A DNA stretch of 12,457 nt. It comes from Flavobacterium sp. (lineage in GTDB: Bacteria > Bacteroidota > Bacteroidia > Flavobacteriales > Flavobacteriaceae). The notes under the pieces are model-generated. The model worked only from the letters and a program-made list of their open reading frames with translations. It made no database searches and was not told the origin of the DNA. The position numbers and the translations under genes were made by a program. The DNA is taken from positions 1-12,457 of the forward strand of contig NZ_JAGKWP010000073.1 of NCBI RefSeq assembly GCF_021151785.1, written 5' to 3'. The stretch's first letter is position 1, and each line of letters opens with the position of its first letter. This document shows positions 1 through 5,503 of this stretch, one piece after another.

Positions 1-390
1 TTCTGAATGAGGCCAATCCTGTTCTTTAATATCGTTAGGAATAGATTTATCCTTTTCTTTCATAGTTACTTTGTTGTTAGTATTTTCGTTGGAGAATAAA
101 TCTATTTGCTCTTTTATGTTTTCTTGTTTTGTGAAAATAGAGTCAGTAGTATTTTCTAATAAAGTATTTTTTGGAAATGTTCCTTTTCCATTTAGTATCC
201 ACAATACATCAACTTCTGGAAAATATTCCACAATTTTTAAAATAAAATCTAAACTAGGTTTATTTCTACCCGCAAGTAGGTGAGAGATAGTAGAGCGTTG
301 CACTTGAATTTTGTCAGCAAAGGAAGATGCAGATAATCCATAGTACTCAAATAGCTGTTCTAATCGCTTAATAAAATCTTCTAAAATCAT
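1..390 (-). CDS. XRE-family helix-turn-helix transcriptional regulator, 3' part missing
   Basis: The reading frame opens with ATG at 390 and stays open for 130 codons to the window edge, so the C-terminus is not seen. Residues about 6-61 form an HTH_3/XRE fold: helix 2 near SASSFADKI (20-28), then the recognition helix region QVQRSTISHLLAGRNKPS (29-46), then SLDFILKIVEYFPEVDVLWILNGKG (46-70), a layout frequent in small flavobacterial XRE regulators. After residue 75 the chain becomes polar and low-complexity (N, K, E, T rich), probably a linker to an unseen C-terminal part. It is divergent from the M14 peptidase gene, and the shared intergenic region carries repeated 14-bp palindromes, the length an XRE dimer commonly binds. 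I infer autoregulation. The ligand or signal is unknown. The family call is firm; the targets are inference. Confidence 0.88.
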   Translation of the reverse strand, partial: MILEDFIKRLEQLFEYYGLSASSFADKIQVQRSTISHLLAGRNKPSLDFILKIVEYFPEVDVLWILNGKGTFPKNTLLENTTDSIFTKQENIKEQIDLFSNENTNNKVTMKEKDKSIPNDIKEQDWPHSE

Positions 391-413
391 AATTTACAAA
401 ATTACATTTGTTG

Positions 414-427
414 TTTACAAATGTAAT
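414..427. promoter_or_regulatory. Near-palindromic operator site A, on the XRE side
   Basis: TTTACAAATGTAAT matches the 14-bp palindrome TTTACAATTGTAAA at 12 of 14 positions. Read on the minus strand it contains TACATTTG (425-418), an exact fit to the Bacteroidota -7 box TAnnTTTG, which would start transcription about 20 nt before the XRE start codon. A bound repressor would therefore cover the XRE promoter. A more degenerate copy (ATTACATTTGTTGT) lies directly beside it at 401-414. The -33 element is weak: the nearest minus-strand TTG is at 443-441, only 15 nt away. Confidence 0.6.
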
Positions 428-449
428 AAATTTAAAAACACAACTACTA

Positions 450-463
450 TTTACAATTGTAAA
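450..463. promoter_or_regulatory. Palindromic operator site B (exact copy)
   Basis: This is a perfect 14-bp palindrome TTTACAATTGTAAA. Its centre lies 36 bp from that of site A, and it would sit just upstream of the -33 region of the XRE promoter. Two further exact copies lie on the M14 side of the same intergenic region, so it is unlikely to be chance in AT-rich DNA. The XRE protein is the natural candidate to bind it; the core TACAnnTGTA also resembles BlaI/CopY-type boxes, but no such regulator is visible here. Confidence 0.7.
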
Positions 464-561
464 TTTGATAACGAGTGGTAAAATATATAAACTTATAGTT
501 TAGTTAAATAGAATTAATTAATTGATTTTTAAATAAATAAATTTTTATGTATAAATAAAAT

Positions 562-569
562 TAATTTTG
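562..569 (+). promoter_or_regulatory. Possible upstream -7 element for the M14-Lrp genes
   Basis: TAATTTTG fits TAnnTTTG. No TTG occurs 17-20 nt upstream, where the sequence is a run of T, so the element is only half supported. If used, the transcript would carry palindromes C, D and E in a leader of about 90 nt, making them roadblock operators. The surrounding stretch 464-592 is very AT-rich and shows no gene, hairpin or further palindrome. Confidence 0.3.
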
Positions 570-592
570 TAAACAAACATGAGTATTTAATG

Positions 593-606
593 TTTACAAT
601 TGTAAA
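593..606. promoter_or_regulatory. Palindromic operator site C (exact copy)
   Basis: Perfect TTTACAATTGTAAA, 34 bp centre to centre from site D. That is nearly the same spacing as the A-B pair (36 bp) on the other side of the intergenic region. The in-frame ATG at 590 overlaps this site, so I read the region as regulatory and place the M14 start downstream. Confidence 0.7.
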
Positions 607-626
607 AAAGAAGGCTTTTTCAACTG

Positions 627-640
627 TTTACAATTGTAAA
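627..640. promoter_or_regulatory. Palindromic operator site D (exact copy)
   Basis: Perfect TTTACAATTGTAAA, 25 bp before the preferred M14 start codon. Its TTG (634-636) is the nearest thing to a -33 element for the -7-like box inside site E, with a 16-nt spacer. Binding here would compete with RNA polymerase at that promoter. Confidence 0.7.
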
Positions 641-650
641 TTTATTTCTA

Positions 651-664
651 TTTACATTTGTAAC
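651..664. promoter_or_regulatory. Near-palindromic operator site E with embedded -7 box, abutting the M14 start
   Basis: TTTACATTTGTAAC matches the palindrome at 12 of 14 positions. Positions 653-660 read TACATTTG, an exact TAnnTTTG -7 box on the plus strand. This mirrors site A, where the same octamer faces the XRE gene. The start codon follows immediately at 665, so transcription from this box would give a leaderless or nearly leaderless message. The -33 match is imperfect (TTG in site D, 16-nt spacer). Confidence 0.55.
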
Positions 665-1819
665 ATGAAAAATGATTTACATTTAGCAACAAAATTTTTA
701 TATCATCCAATAAAAGGTCGATATGTTGTTTTAGATCAAATTGACACTTTTTTGAAAACATTTCATTCAGCTTTTAAAATAAAAGAGATTGGTAAGTCTG
801 AGTTAGGTAAAACTATTTCATCCATTACATTTGGTCAAGGTAAAACTAAGATTTTAATTTGGTCTCAAATGCACGGTAATGAATCTACCTCAACAAAAGG
901 ATTAATTGATTTTTTGAATTATTGTCGAATAGAGCCTAGTTTTTATTCATTCATTAAAGAAAAATTCATGGTTTGCGTAATTCCAATGCTTAATCCTGAT
1001 GGTGCTGAGTTGTATACAAGAGAAAATGCTAATAAAGTAGATTTGAATAGAGATGCTTTAGAGTGTACTCAAAAAGAGAGTTTAATTTTAAGGCAATTAG
1101 TAAATGAATTCCAACCTGATTATTGTTTTAATATGCATGATCAGCGAACTATTTTTGGTTTAATAGAGACTCAAAAACCAGCAACTATGTCTTTTTTAAC
1201 AGCAGCATTTGATGAAACAAGAACATTTAATGAAACTAGAGTTAAAGCTGCAAACATTATAAATGGAATAGTTAAAAATTTAAGCAACTATATTCCTGGT
1301 CAAATAGGAAGATTTGATGATTCTTTTAATTTGAATTGCACGGGCGATTATTTTACGAGTATTGGTATTCCTACAATTTTATTTGAAGCAGGACATTTTC
1401 AAGATGATTATGAGCGAGATGAAGTGAGAAAATATGTTTTTATTTCTTTGTTATCAGCATTTTACTCTATTAACGAAAACGATATAGCTACTAGTGTTTT
1501 AGAAAATTATTTGAATATTTTTCAAAATAACAAATGTTTTGTTGATATAATTTTTAAAAATGTGAAAATTTTTGAGAATAATGTAGAAAAAAATATTAAC
1601 TTTGCAGTACAATATTCTGAGTTTCTGAGAGGGAATAAAATTGATTTTGAAGCTGTTATTTATCAAATTGTAAGTGAAACAGAATTGTTTGGACATCAAG
1701 TTTATGATGGAAAAGGTGAGCTATTTGATTCTATATATGGTAAATTTCCTAAAATAGGTGAGAAAGCAAATTTCCATATTGGAAATAGAGAATTTGTTAA
1801 TGGAAAGTTAGTTGGTTAA
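665..1819 (+). CDS. M14-family zinc carboxypeptidase-like protein, cytosolic
   Basis: This 384-residue protein has the M14 (carboxypeptidase A-type) active site. The zinc ligands are H70 and E73 in MHGNES and H158 in NMHDQ. NPDG (110-113) and DLNRD (126-130) supply the substrate-binding Asn-Arg pair, and E241 in LFEAGHF is the likely general base. There is no signal peptide or membrane segment, so it should act in the cytosol, perhaps trimming peptides or an amide-linked metabolite. Residues from about 265 to the end form a further region I do not recognise. The frame stays open to an ATG at 590, but those 25 codons are made of operator sites C-E, so ATG 665 is preferred. The Lrp gene follows 18 nt later, probably on the same transcript. 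The family is secure; the substrate is unknown. A succinylglutamate desuccinylase-like member is the main alternative. Confidence 0.85.
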   Translation: MKNDLHLATKFLYHPIKGRYVVLDQIDTFLKTFHSAFKIKEIGKSELGKTISSITFGQGKTKILIWSQMHGNESTSTKGLIDFLNYCRIEPSFYSFIKEKFMVCVIPMLNPDGAELYTRENANKVDLNRDALECTQKESLILRQLVNEFQPDYCFNMHDQRTIFGLIETQKPATMSFLTAAFDETRTFNETRVKAANIINGIVKNLSNYIPGQIGRFDDSFNLNCTGDYFTSIGIPTILFEAGHFQDDYERDEVRKYVFISLLSAFYSINENDIATSVLENYLNIFQNNKCFVDIIFKNVKIFENNVEKNINFAVQYSEFLRGNKIDFEAVIYQIVSETELFGHQVYDGKGELFDSIYGKFPKIGEKANFHIGNREFVNGKLVG

Positions 1820-1837
1820 ATATATAAATAGATTATT

Positions 1838-2317
1838 ATGAGTAAGTTTCGTTTAGATGAAGTAGATCATCAAATTTTGGATATGTTAATTGATAATACC
1901 CGAATTCCTTTTACTGATATTGCTAAAAAACTATTGATTTCTGCCGGAACTGTTCACGTTAGAGTAAAAAAGATGGAAGATGCTGGAATTATTCAAGGTT
2001 CTTCTTTAACATTAGATTATGAAAAATTAGGTTATTCTTTTATTGCTTACGTGGGTATATTTTTGCAAAGTACTTCGCAAACTAAGTTTGTTTTAGAACG
2101 TATAAACGAAATTCCCTTTGTAACAGTTGCTTCGGTTACTACTGGGAAATTTAATATTTTTTGTAAAATAAGAGCAAGAGATACAAGTCATGCAAAAGAA
2201 GTAATTTTCCAAATTGACGATATTGATGGAGTATATAGAACAGAAACGATGATATCATTAGAAGAAAGTATTAATGATAAGAAACGTTTGATGCATACAA
2301 TTTTCAAAGATTTATAA
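1838..2317 (+). CDS. Lrp/AsnC-family transcriptional regulator
   Basis: The 159-residue product has the usual length and order for Lrp/AsnC proteins. An N-terminal winged HTH comes first (about 5-65, with DEVDHQILDMLIDNTRIPFTD leading into IAKKLLISAGTVHVRVKKME). A C-terminal RAM ligand-binding and oligomerisation domain follows (about 70-145, including AYVGIFLQ and TGKFNIFCKI). These proteins usually sense an amino acid or related small molecule and form octamers. It lies 18 nt after the M14 peptidase gene in the same direction, which suggests that it responds to something the peptidase releases or consumes; that link is inference. A strong hairpin terminator follows the stop codon directly. 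Which amino acid it senses cannot be told from sequence. Confidence 0.93.
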   Translation: MSKFRLDEVDHQILDMLIDNTRIPFTDIAKKLLISAGTVHVRVKKMEDAGIIQGSSLTLDYEKLGYSFIAYVGIFLQSTSQTKFVLERINEIPFVTVASVTTGKFNIFCKIRARDTSHAKEVIFQIDDIDGVYRTETMISLEESINDKKRLMHTIFKDL

Positions 2318-2345
2318 AAAAAGCTCTCATTTGAGAGCTTTTTTT
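2316..2345. terminator. Bidirectional intrinsic terminator between the Lrp and cysteine desulfurase genes
   Basis: Seven A residues, GCTCTC, a four-base ATTT loop, GAGAGC and seven T residues make a perfect 13-bp stem. The A and T tracts give a U run on either strand, so it can end both the Lrp transcript and the converging desulfurase transcript. It overlaps the last two bases of the Lrp stop codon. Confidence 0.9.
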
Positions 2346-2386
2346 ATGTTATACAATGTAAATTTTAAAAAGTAATTTAATTTGTT

Positions 2387-3508
2387 CTAAATCTGATTTA
2401 AAATTTCTATTAAAGTTTTAATTTCTTCAATAGTATTAAAATGACTAAATGATATCCGAAGCGCAGGATGTTTTATAGCTTCTTCACTCAAAAATTCTGC
2501 TAAAACATGTGAAGGTCTTGAACTTCCACTTTGACATGCACTTCCTCTTGAAACAGCAATACCTTTCATATCTAATTGAAATAATAGCATAGCAGCCTTG
2601 TCTTCACTAATAGGTAAACTTACGTTTAAAATATTGTAAAAAGTATTTTCTCCATTGATTACAACTGCTGGAAAAATAGTTTTTAGTAAGTTGACGCACT
2701 GTGTCTTTAACTCAGAAATATATGCTCGTTCCTCATCTAAATTTAAATAGCTTAAATCCAAAGCTTTAGCCAATCCAGCAATTTGATGTGTTGCTTCTGT
2801 ACTTGCTCGTAATCCTTTTTCTTGTTCACCACCATAAAATAGGGGGTCTATCAGGATACTCTTTTTTATGTAAACAAAACCAATCCCTTTGGGACCATGA
2901 AATTTATGTGCACTAGCAATGATAAAATCGATTGGAGTTTGACTTAAATCTATTTCGGTTTTACCAACAGATTGAACAGTGTCACAAAAGAAATAAGCCT
3001 TATTAATACTACATAATTCACTCATTTTTTTGAGATCTAATATGGTGCCAATTTCATTGTTTACATGCATTAAACAAACGGCAGTTTTTACGGGTTCTTC
3101 AAGTAATTTTGATACTACTGAAATGTCTATATTTCCATTATTTAAAATAGGAACATAAACGACTTCCAAATTGTGAACTTTCGCAAGATGTTCAACAGTA
3201 TGTAATGTTGCATGATGCTCAATTTTACTTGTGATGAATCGCTTTATACCAAGTTTAGTTACTAATTGGCTCAAAATCCAATTCGTCGATTCTGTAGCGC
3301 TACTTGTAAAAATAATTTCTTGAGCAGAACAGCGTAAGTGCTTTGCAATAGTTTTTCTTGAAGTTTCAACAATATTCTTAGCACTTCTGCCAAATGAATG
3401 TGTAGAAGAAGGGTTGCCAAAATCGTTTTTTAAGACTCGTACCATTTCATCTATTACTTCAGTACGAAGTGGGGTTGTAGCGGCATTGTCTAAATATATT
3501 TTTTGCAT
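2387..3508 (-). CDS. Cysteine desulfurase, NifS/IscS type (PLP-dependent)
   Basis: The 373-residue protein is a class V aminotransferase-fold cysteine desulfurase, which takes sulfur from L-cysteine as an enzyme persulfide. Visible landmarks are YLDNAATTP (5-13), FGNPSSTHSFGR (30-41), the cofactor-stacking His of IEHHA (His98), HVNNEIG (148-154), the PLP-contacting CDTVQS (175-180), the Schiff-base lysine K202 in SAHKFHGPKG, and the persulfide cysteine C325 in SRGSACQSGSS. All key residues are present. The usual RxGT segment reads RASTEATHQ, with Ser for Gly. It is only 3 nt after the Smr gene and surely co-transcribed. No iscU or other Fe-S assembly gene is next to it, so whether it serves Fe-S clusters, tRNA thiolation or another acceptor is open. 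No gene symbol is given because IscS, NifS and paralogues cannot be separated here. Confidence 0.93.
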   Translation of the reverse strand: MQKIYLDNAATTPLRTEVIDEMVRVLKNDFGNPSSTHSFGRSAKNIVETSRKTIAKHLRCSAQEIIFTSSATESTNWILSQLVTKLGIKRFITSKIEHHATLHTVEHLAKVHNLEVVYVPILNNGNIDISVVSKLLEEPVKTAVCLMHVNNEIGTILDLKKMSELCSINKAYFFCDTVQSVGKTEIDLSQTPIDFIIASAHKFHGPKGIGFVYIKKSILIDPLFYGGEQEKGLRASTEATHQIAGLAKALDLSYLNLDEERAYISELKTQCVNLLKTIFPAVVINGENTFYNILNVSLPISEDKAAMLLFQLDMKGIAVSRGSACQSGSSRPSHVLAEFLSEEAIKHPALRISFSHFNTIEEIKTLIEILNQI

Positions 3509-3511
3509 GAT

Positions 3512-4066
3512 TTAATTTTGTTTGATGTAAATTTCCATAGCTCCCAATCCATATCTGTTGTAATTCGCTTCTTGAATGGATACATTCTCATATCTATTCA
3601 ATAAAAATTCTAATTCAGATTTTAAAACTCCTTCACCAACACCATGAATAAGAACTACTCTTTGGTATCTTTTTGAAATAGCAAATTCAATGGCTTTTTT
3701 AGCTTCATCTAATTGAATTGACAACTTATCAAAATTGCTCATATGTTGATGTTTACCAGAAATTATTTTCTCCAAGTGTAAATCAACTTCAAAAATCATT
3801 TGCTCTTTTTTTGAAGGCTTTATAAGTGGTGCTTTATTTTTTTTACTTGGTTCTTTCTCAGCCAAAATTTGAGCCACACTTTTATTGAATTGAATAGGGG
3901 TTTCTTCTTTCGAAACTTTTATAATTTCATTAGGTTTATATTCTAAAATAAATCCTTCTGTAGTCTCTATTTTGATGTATTGATGTTGACCAAAGCCAAT
4001 GACTTTTCCTTCTAAAGAATCGTCTAATACCATTACAGCATCACCAATTAAAAATATTGTATCCAT
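3512..4066 (-). CDS. Smr-domain protein (MutS2 C-terminal-like nuclease domain)
   Basis: This 184-residue protein has two parts. The N-terminal 50 residues look like a small beta-barrel of KOW/SH3 type (IGDAVMVLDDSLEGKVIGF), and a Lys-rich linker follows (about 70-88). The C-terminal Smr domain (about 92-183) shows the DLHLE motif at 95-99, HGVGEGVLK at 141-149 and a YGLGAMEIYI ending. Smr domains cut or bind nucleic acid, in bacteria often mRNA on stalled ribosomes or branched DNA; the exact role here is unknown. The frame extends to ATGs at 4072 and 4081, but AGGA at 4076-4073 sits 6 nt before ATG 4066 and directly abuts ATG 4072, which favours 4066. It shares an operon with the cysteine desulfurase 3 nt downstream. 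Confidence 0.85.
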   Translation of the reverse strand: MDTIFLIGDAVMVLDDSLEGKVIGFGQHQYIKIETTEGFILEYKPNEIIKVSKEETPIQFNKSVAQILAEKEPSKKNKAPLIKPSKKEQMIFEVDLHLEKIISGKHQHMSNFDKLSIQLDEAKKAIEFAISKRYQRVVLIHGVGEGVLKSELEFLLNRYENVSIQEANYNRYGLGAMEIYIKQN

Positions 4067-4089
4067 TATCATTCCTAGCATTTAAATGT

Positions 4090-4097
4090 CAAAATTA
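4090..4097 (-). promoter_or_regulatory. Possible -7 element for the Smr-cysteine desulfurase operon
   Basis: On the minus strand this reads TAATTTTG, a TAnnTTTG match 23 nt before the Smr start. No TTG stands at the expected -33 distance, so support is partial. The octamer and the ACA after it are identical to the candidate upstream of yaaA. Confidence 0.35.
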
Positions 4098-4159
4098 TGA
4101 AAAACAAGAGTTATATTGAACTAAAATTTAATTTTAATAACATTAGAATTATGGTTTAT

Positions 4160-4189
4160 TTGAAAATAGAACTAAAATAGATACTTTTG
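4160..4189 (+). promoter_or_regulatory. Bacteroidota-type promoter of the PabA/TrpG gene
   Basis: TTG at 4160-4162 is followed after exactly 19 nt by TACTTTTG (4182-4189). This fits both elements of the flavobacterial primary sigma-factor promoter. Transcription would begin around 4194-4196, leaving a leader of about 15 nt before ATG 4211. The -7 box covers the alternative start codon at 4187 and so argues against it. Confidence 0.75.
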
Positions 4190-4210
4190 TTCGTTAGCAA
4201 TATTTATTTT

Positions 4211-4780
4211 ATGGCAATAAGTGTAGTTGTAATTGATAATTATGATAGTTTTACATATAATTTGATTCATTATCTAGAAGATTTAGGAGCTGATGTAACA
4301 GTTTTTAGAAATAATGAGTTTCAATTGAATGACTTATTACCGTTTAATAAAATTTTATTATCTCCTGGTCCTGGAATTCCTGAAGAAGCAGGATTACTTA
4401 AAAAGGTAATTGAGCATTATGGAAATTCTAAAGATATTCTTGGTATTTGTCTTGGTCTTCAGGCAATAGGTGAAGTTTATGGGGCTAAACTTTTAAATTT
4501 AACCAATGTAGTTCATGGCGTTTCTTCATTAATTTCTGTTGTAAATCAAGATATTATTTTTGAAGGTTTACCAGCTACAATCGAAGTAGGAAGATATCAT
4601 TCATGGGTCGTTTCGCAAGAAAATTTGCCCAATGATTTAATCATTACTTCTGTAGATGAAAACAAACAGATTATGTCACTAAAGCATACTGAATTCAATG
4701 TGAGAGGTGTTCAGTTCCATCCTGAAAGTATTATGACACCACAAGGCAAATGGATGTTGAAAAATTGGCTTCTCCATTAA
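4211..4780 (+). CDS. pabA: Glutamine amidotransferase of aminodeoxychorismate/anthranilate synthase (component II)
   Basis: The 189-residue class I glutamine amidotransferase releases ammonia from glutamine for a chorismate-using partner. Its N-terminus VVVIDNYDSFTYNL is diagnostic of TrpG/PabA. The oxyanion-strand loop SPGPGIPEEAG is at 51-61, the nucleophile is Cys80 in GICLGLQAI, RYHSWVV is at 118-124, and His170 and Glu172 in VQFHPES complete the triad. The VHGV segment has Val where the family often has Lys. It stands alone with its own promoter. No trpE/pabB or other trp gene is nearby, which favours a folate role (PabA) or shared use over a dedicated tryptophan role; TrpG cannot be excluded. 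The ATG at 4187 is rejected because it lies in the -7 box. After the stop there is a T-rich run but no convincing hairpin. Confidence 0.88.
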   Translation: MAISVVVIDNYDSFTYNLIHYLEDLGADVTVFRNNEFQLNDLLPFNKILLSPGPGIPEEAGLLKKVIEHYGNSKDILGICLGLQAIGEVYGAKLLNLTNVVHGVSSLISVVNQDIIFEGLPATIEVGRYHSWVVSQENLPNDLIITSVDENKQIMSLKHTEFNVRGVQFHPESIMTPQGKWMLKNWLLH

Positions 4781-4822
4781 AATTTATAACTCAATCTTTT
4801 ATTTTTTGTTTTTTTTTAACAT

Positions 4823-4856
4823 ATTAAACACTTGTTTAAATTAAACGTTTGTTTAA
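4823..4856. promoter_or_regulatory. Tandem 17-bp operator of the TetR-controlled efflux operon
   Basis: Two consecutive 17-bp units (4823-4839 and 4840-4856) match at 15 of 17 positions. Each contains the inverted repeat TTAAAC-NNTT-GTTTAA with dyad centres 17 bp apart. They overlap the -33 and -7 elements of the promoter just before the tetR gene. This is the expected geometry for an autoregulated TetR repressor binding as two dimers. Binding by the adjacent TetR is inference. Confidence 0.8.
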
Positions 4857-4861
4857 ATTTG
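4832..4861 (+). promoter_or_regulatory. Promoter of the tetR-tolC-hlyD-MFS operon
   Basis: TTG (4832-4834), a 19-nt spacer and TAAATTTG (4854-4861) match the Bacteroidota consensus exactly. The -33 element lies in the first operator unit and the -7 box begins in the second. The leader to ATG 4877 would be about 10 nt. Confidence 0.8.
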
Positions 4862-4876
4862 CATCAAAATTAAAAG

Positions 4877-5503
4877 ATGAAGTCTAATAACATAAAAAAG
4901 ACTGAAATATTAAACGTAGCTGAAAAACTGTTTTCTATAAATGGTTTTGATGGCACATCCGTACGAGATATTGCAACAGAAGCAGGGGTTAATGTAGCAA
5001 TGATTTCTTATTATTTCGGTTCAAAGGATAAATTGCTTGAAGCTTTATTACTTTATCGTATTGAAGGCTTGCGTTTAAAAATAGAGGAAGTTTCCAAGGA
5101 ATCAATAACGCCAATTCAAAAAATGGAAAAAGTGATTGAGTTATATATTACCCGAATTCAGGCCAATCGCTCCATTTATAATATTATTCACTCCGAAATA
5201 ATTATCAAAAAAAGAGTAATGGAGTGTCGAGAATATAATGAAATTAAAGAGCATAACATTGAATTTCTTCGTTCAATTGTAAAAGAAGGGCAAGACCAAC
5301 AGGTATTTGTCAAAAATGTTTTGGTGGAATTAATTCCTCCTTTGATTATAGGTTCATACATACACTTTGAAACCAATAGCAATTTTTATAAAGAATATCT
5401 TCAATTAAAAACAGAAGAAGCCTACATTAATTATATAAAAACGACTTTTTTAAGTCATATTAAACGAACCATTCTTGCTTTATTAACTAATGAAAAAGAG
5501 TAA
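4877..5503 (+). CDS. TetR/AcrR-family repressor of the efflux operon
   Basis: The 208-residue protein has a TetR N-terminal HTH at about 8-56: KTEILNVAEKLFSINGFDG, then the recognition helix in VNVAMISYYFGSKDKLLEALL. An all-helical C-terminal domain presumably binds a ligand and dimerises. Length and layout are typical of the family. Its gene is first in the operon, behind tandem inverted repeats that overlap the promoter, and its end overlaps the TolC gene by 14 nt. The simple reading is a local repressor released by a substrate of the pump, controlling itself and the three transport genes. The inducer is unknown. The two-part operator suggests two dimers bind. Confidence 0.92.
   Translation: MKSNNIKKTEILNVAEKLFSINGFDGTSVRDIATEAGVNVAMISYYFGSKDKLLEALLLYRIEGLRLKIEEVSKESITPIQKMEKVIELYITRIQANRSIYNIIHSEIIIKKRVMECREYNEIKEHNIEFLRSIVKEGQDQQVFVKNVLVELIPPLIIGSYIHFETNSNFYKEYLQLKTEEAYINYIKTTFLSHIKRTILALLTNEKE

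Noticed and set aside
71..283. Plus-strand open frame of 70 codons
   Set aside because: It lies antisense to the XRE gene, whose HTH is clear on the minus strand. The plus-strand product is a Phe/Ser-rich shadow with no recognisable domain.
2349..2362. TTATACAATGTAAA just after the Lrp terminator, resembling the operator
   Set aside because: The half-sites are one base too close for the 14-bp palindrome, and it sits between converging genes where no promoter is expected.
4787..4819. T-rich run after pabA as a terminator
   Set aside because: No inverted repeat precedes the T tract, so an intrinsic terminator cannot be claimed; it may only be AT-rich spacer.
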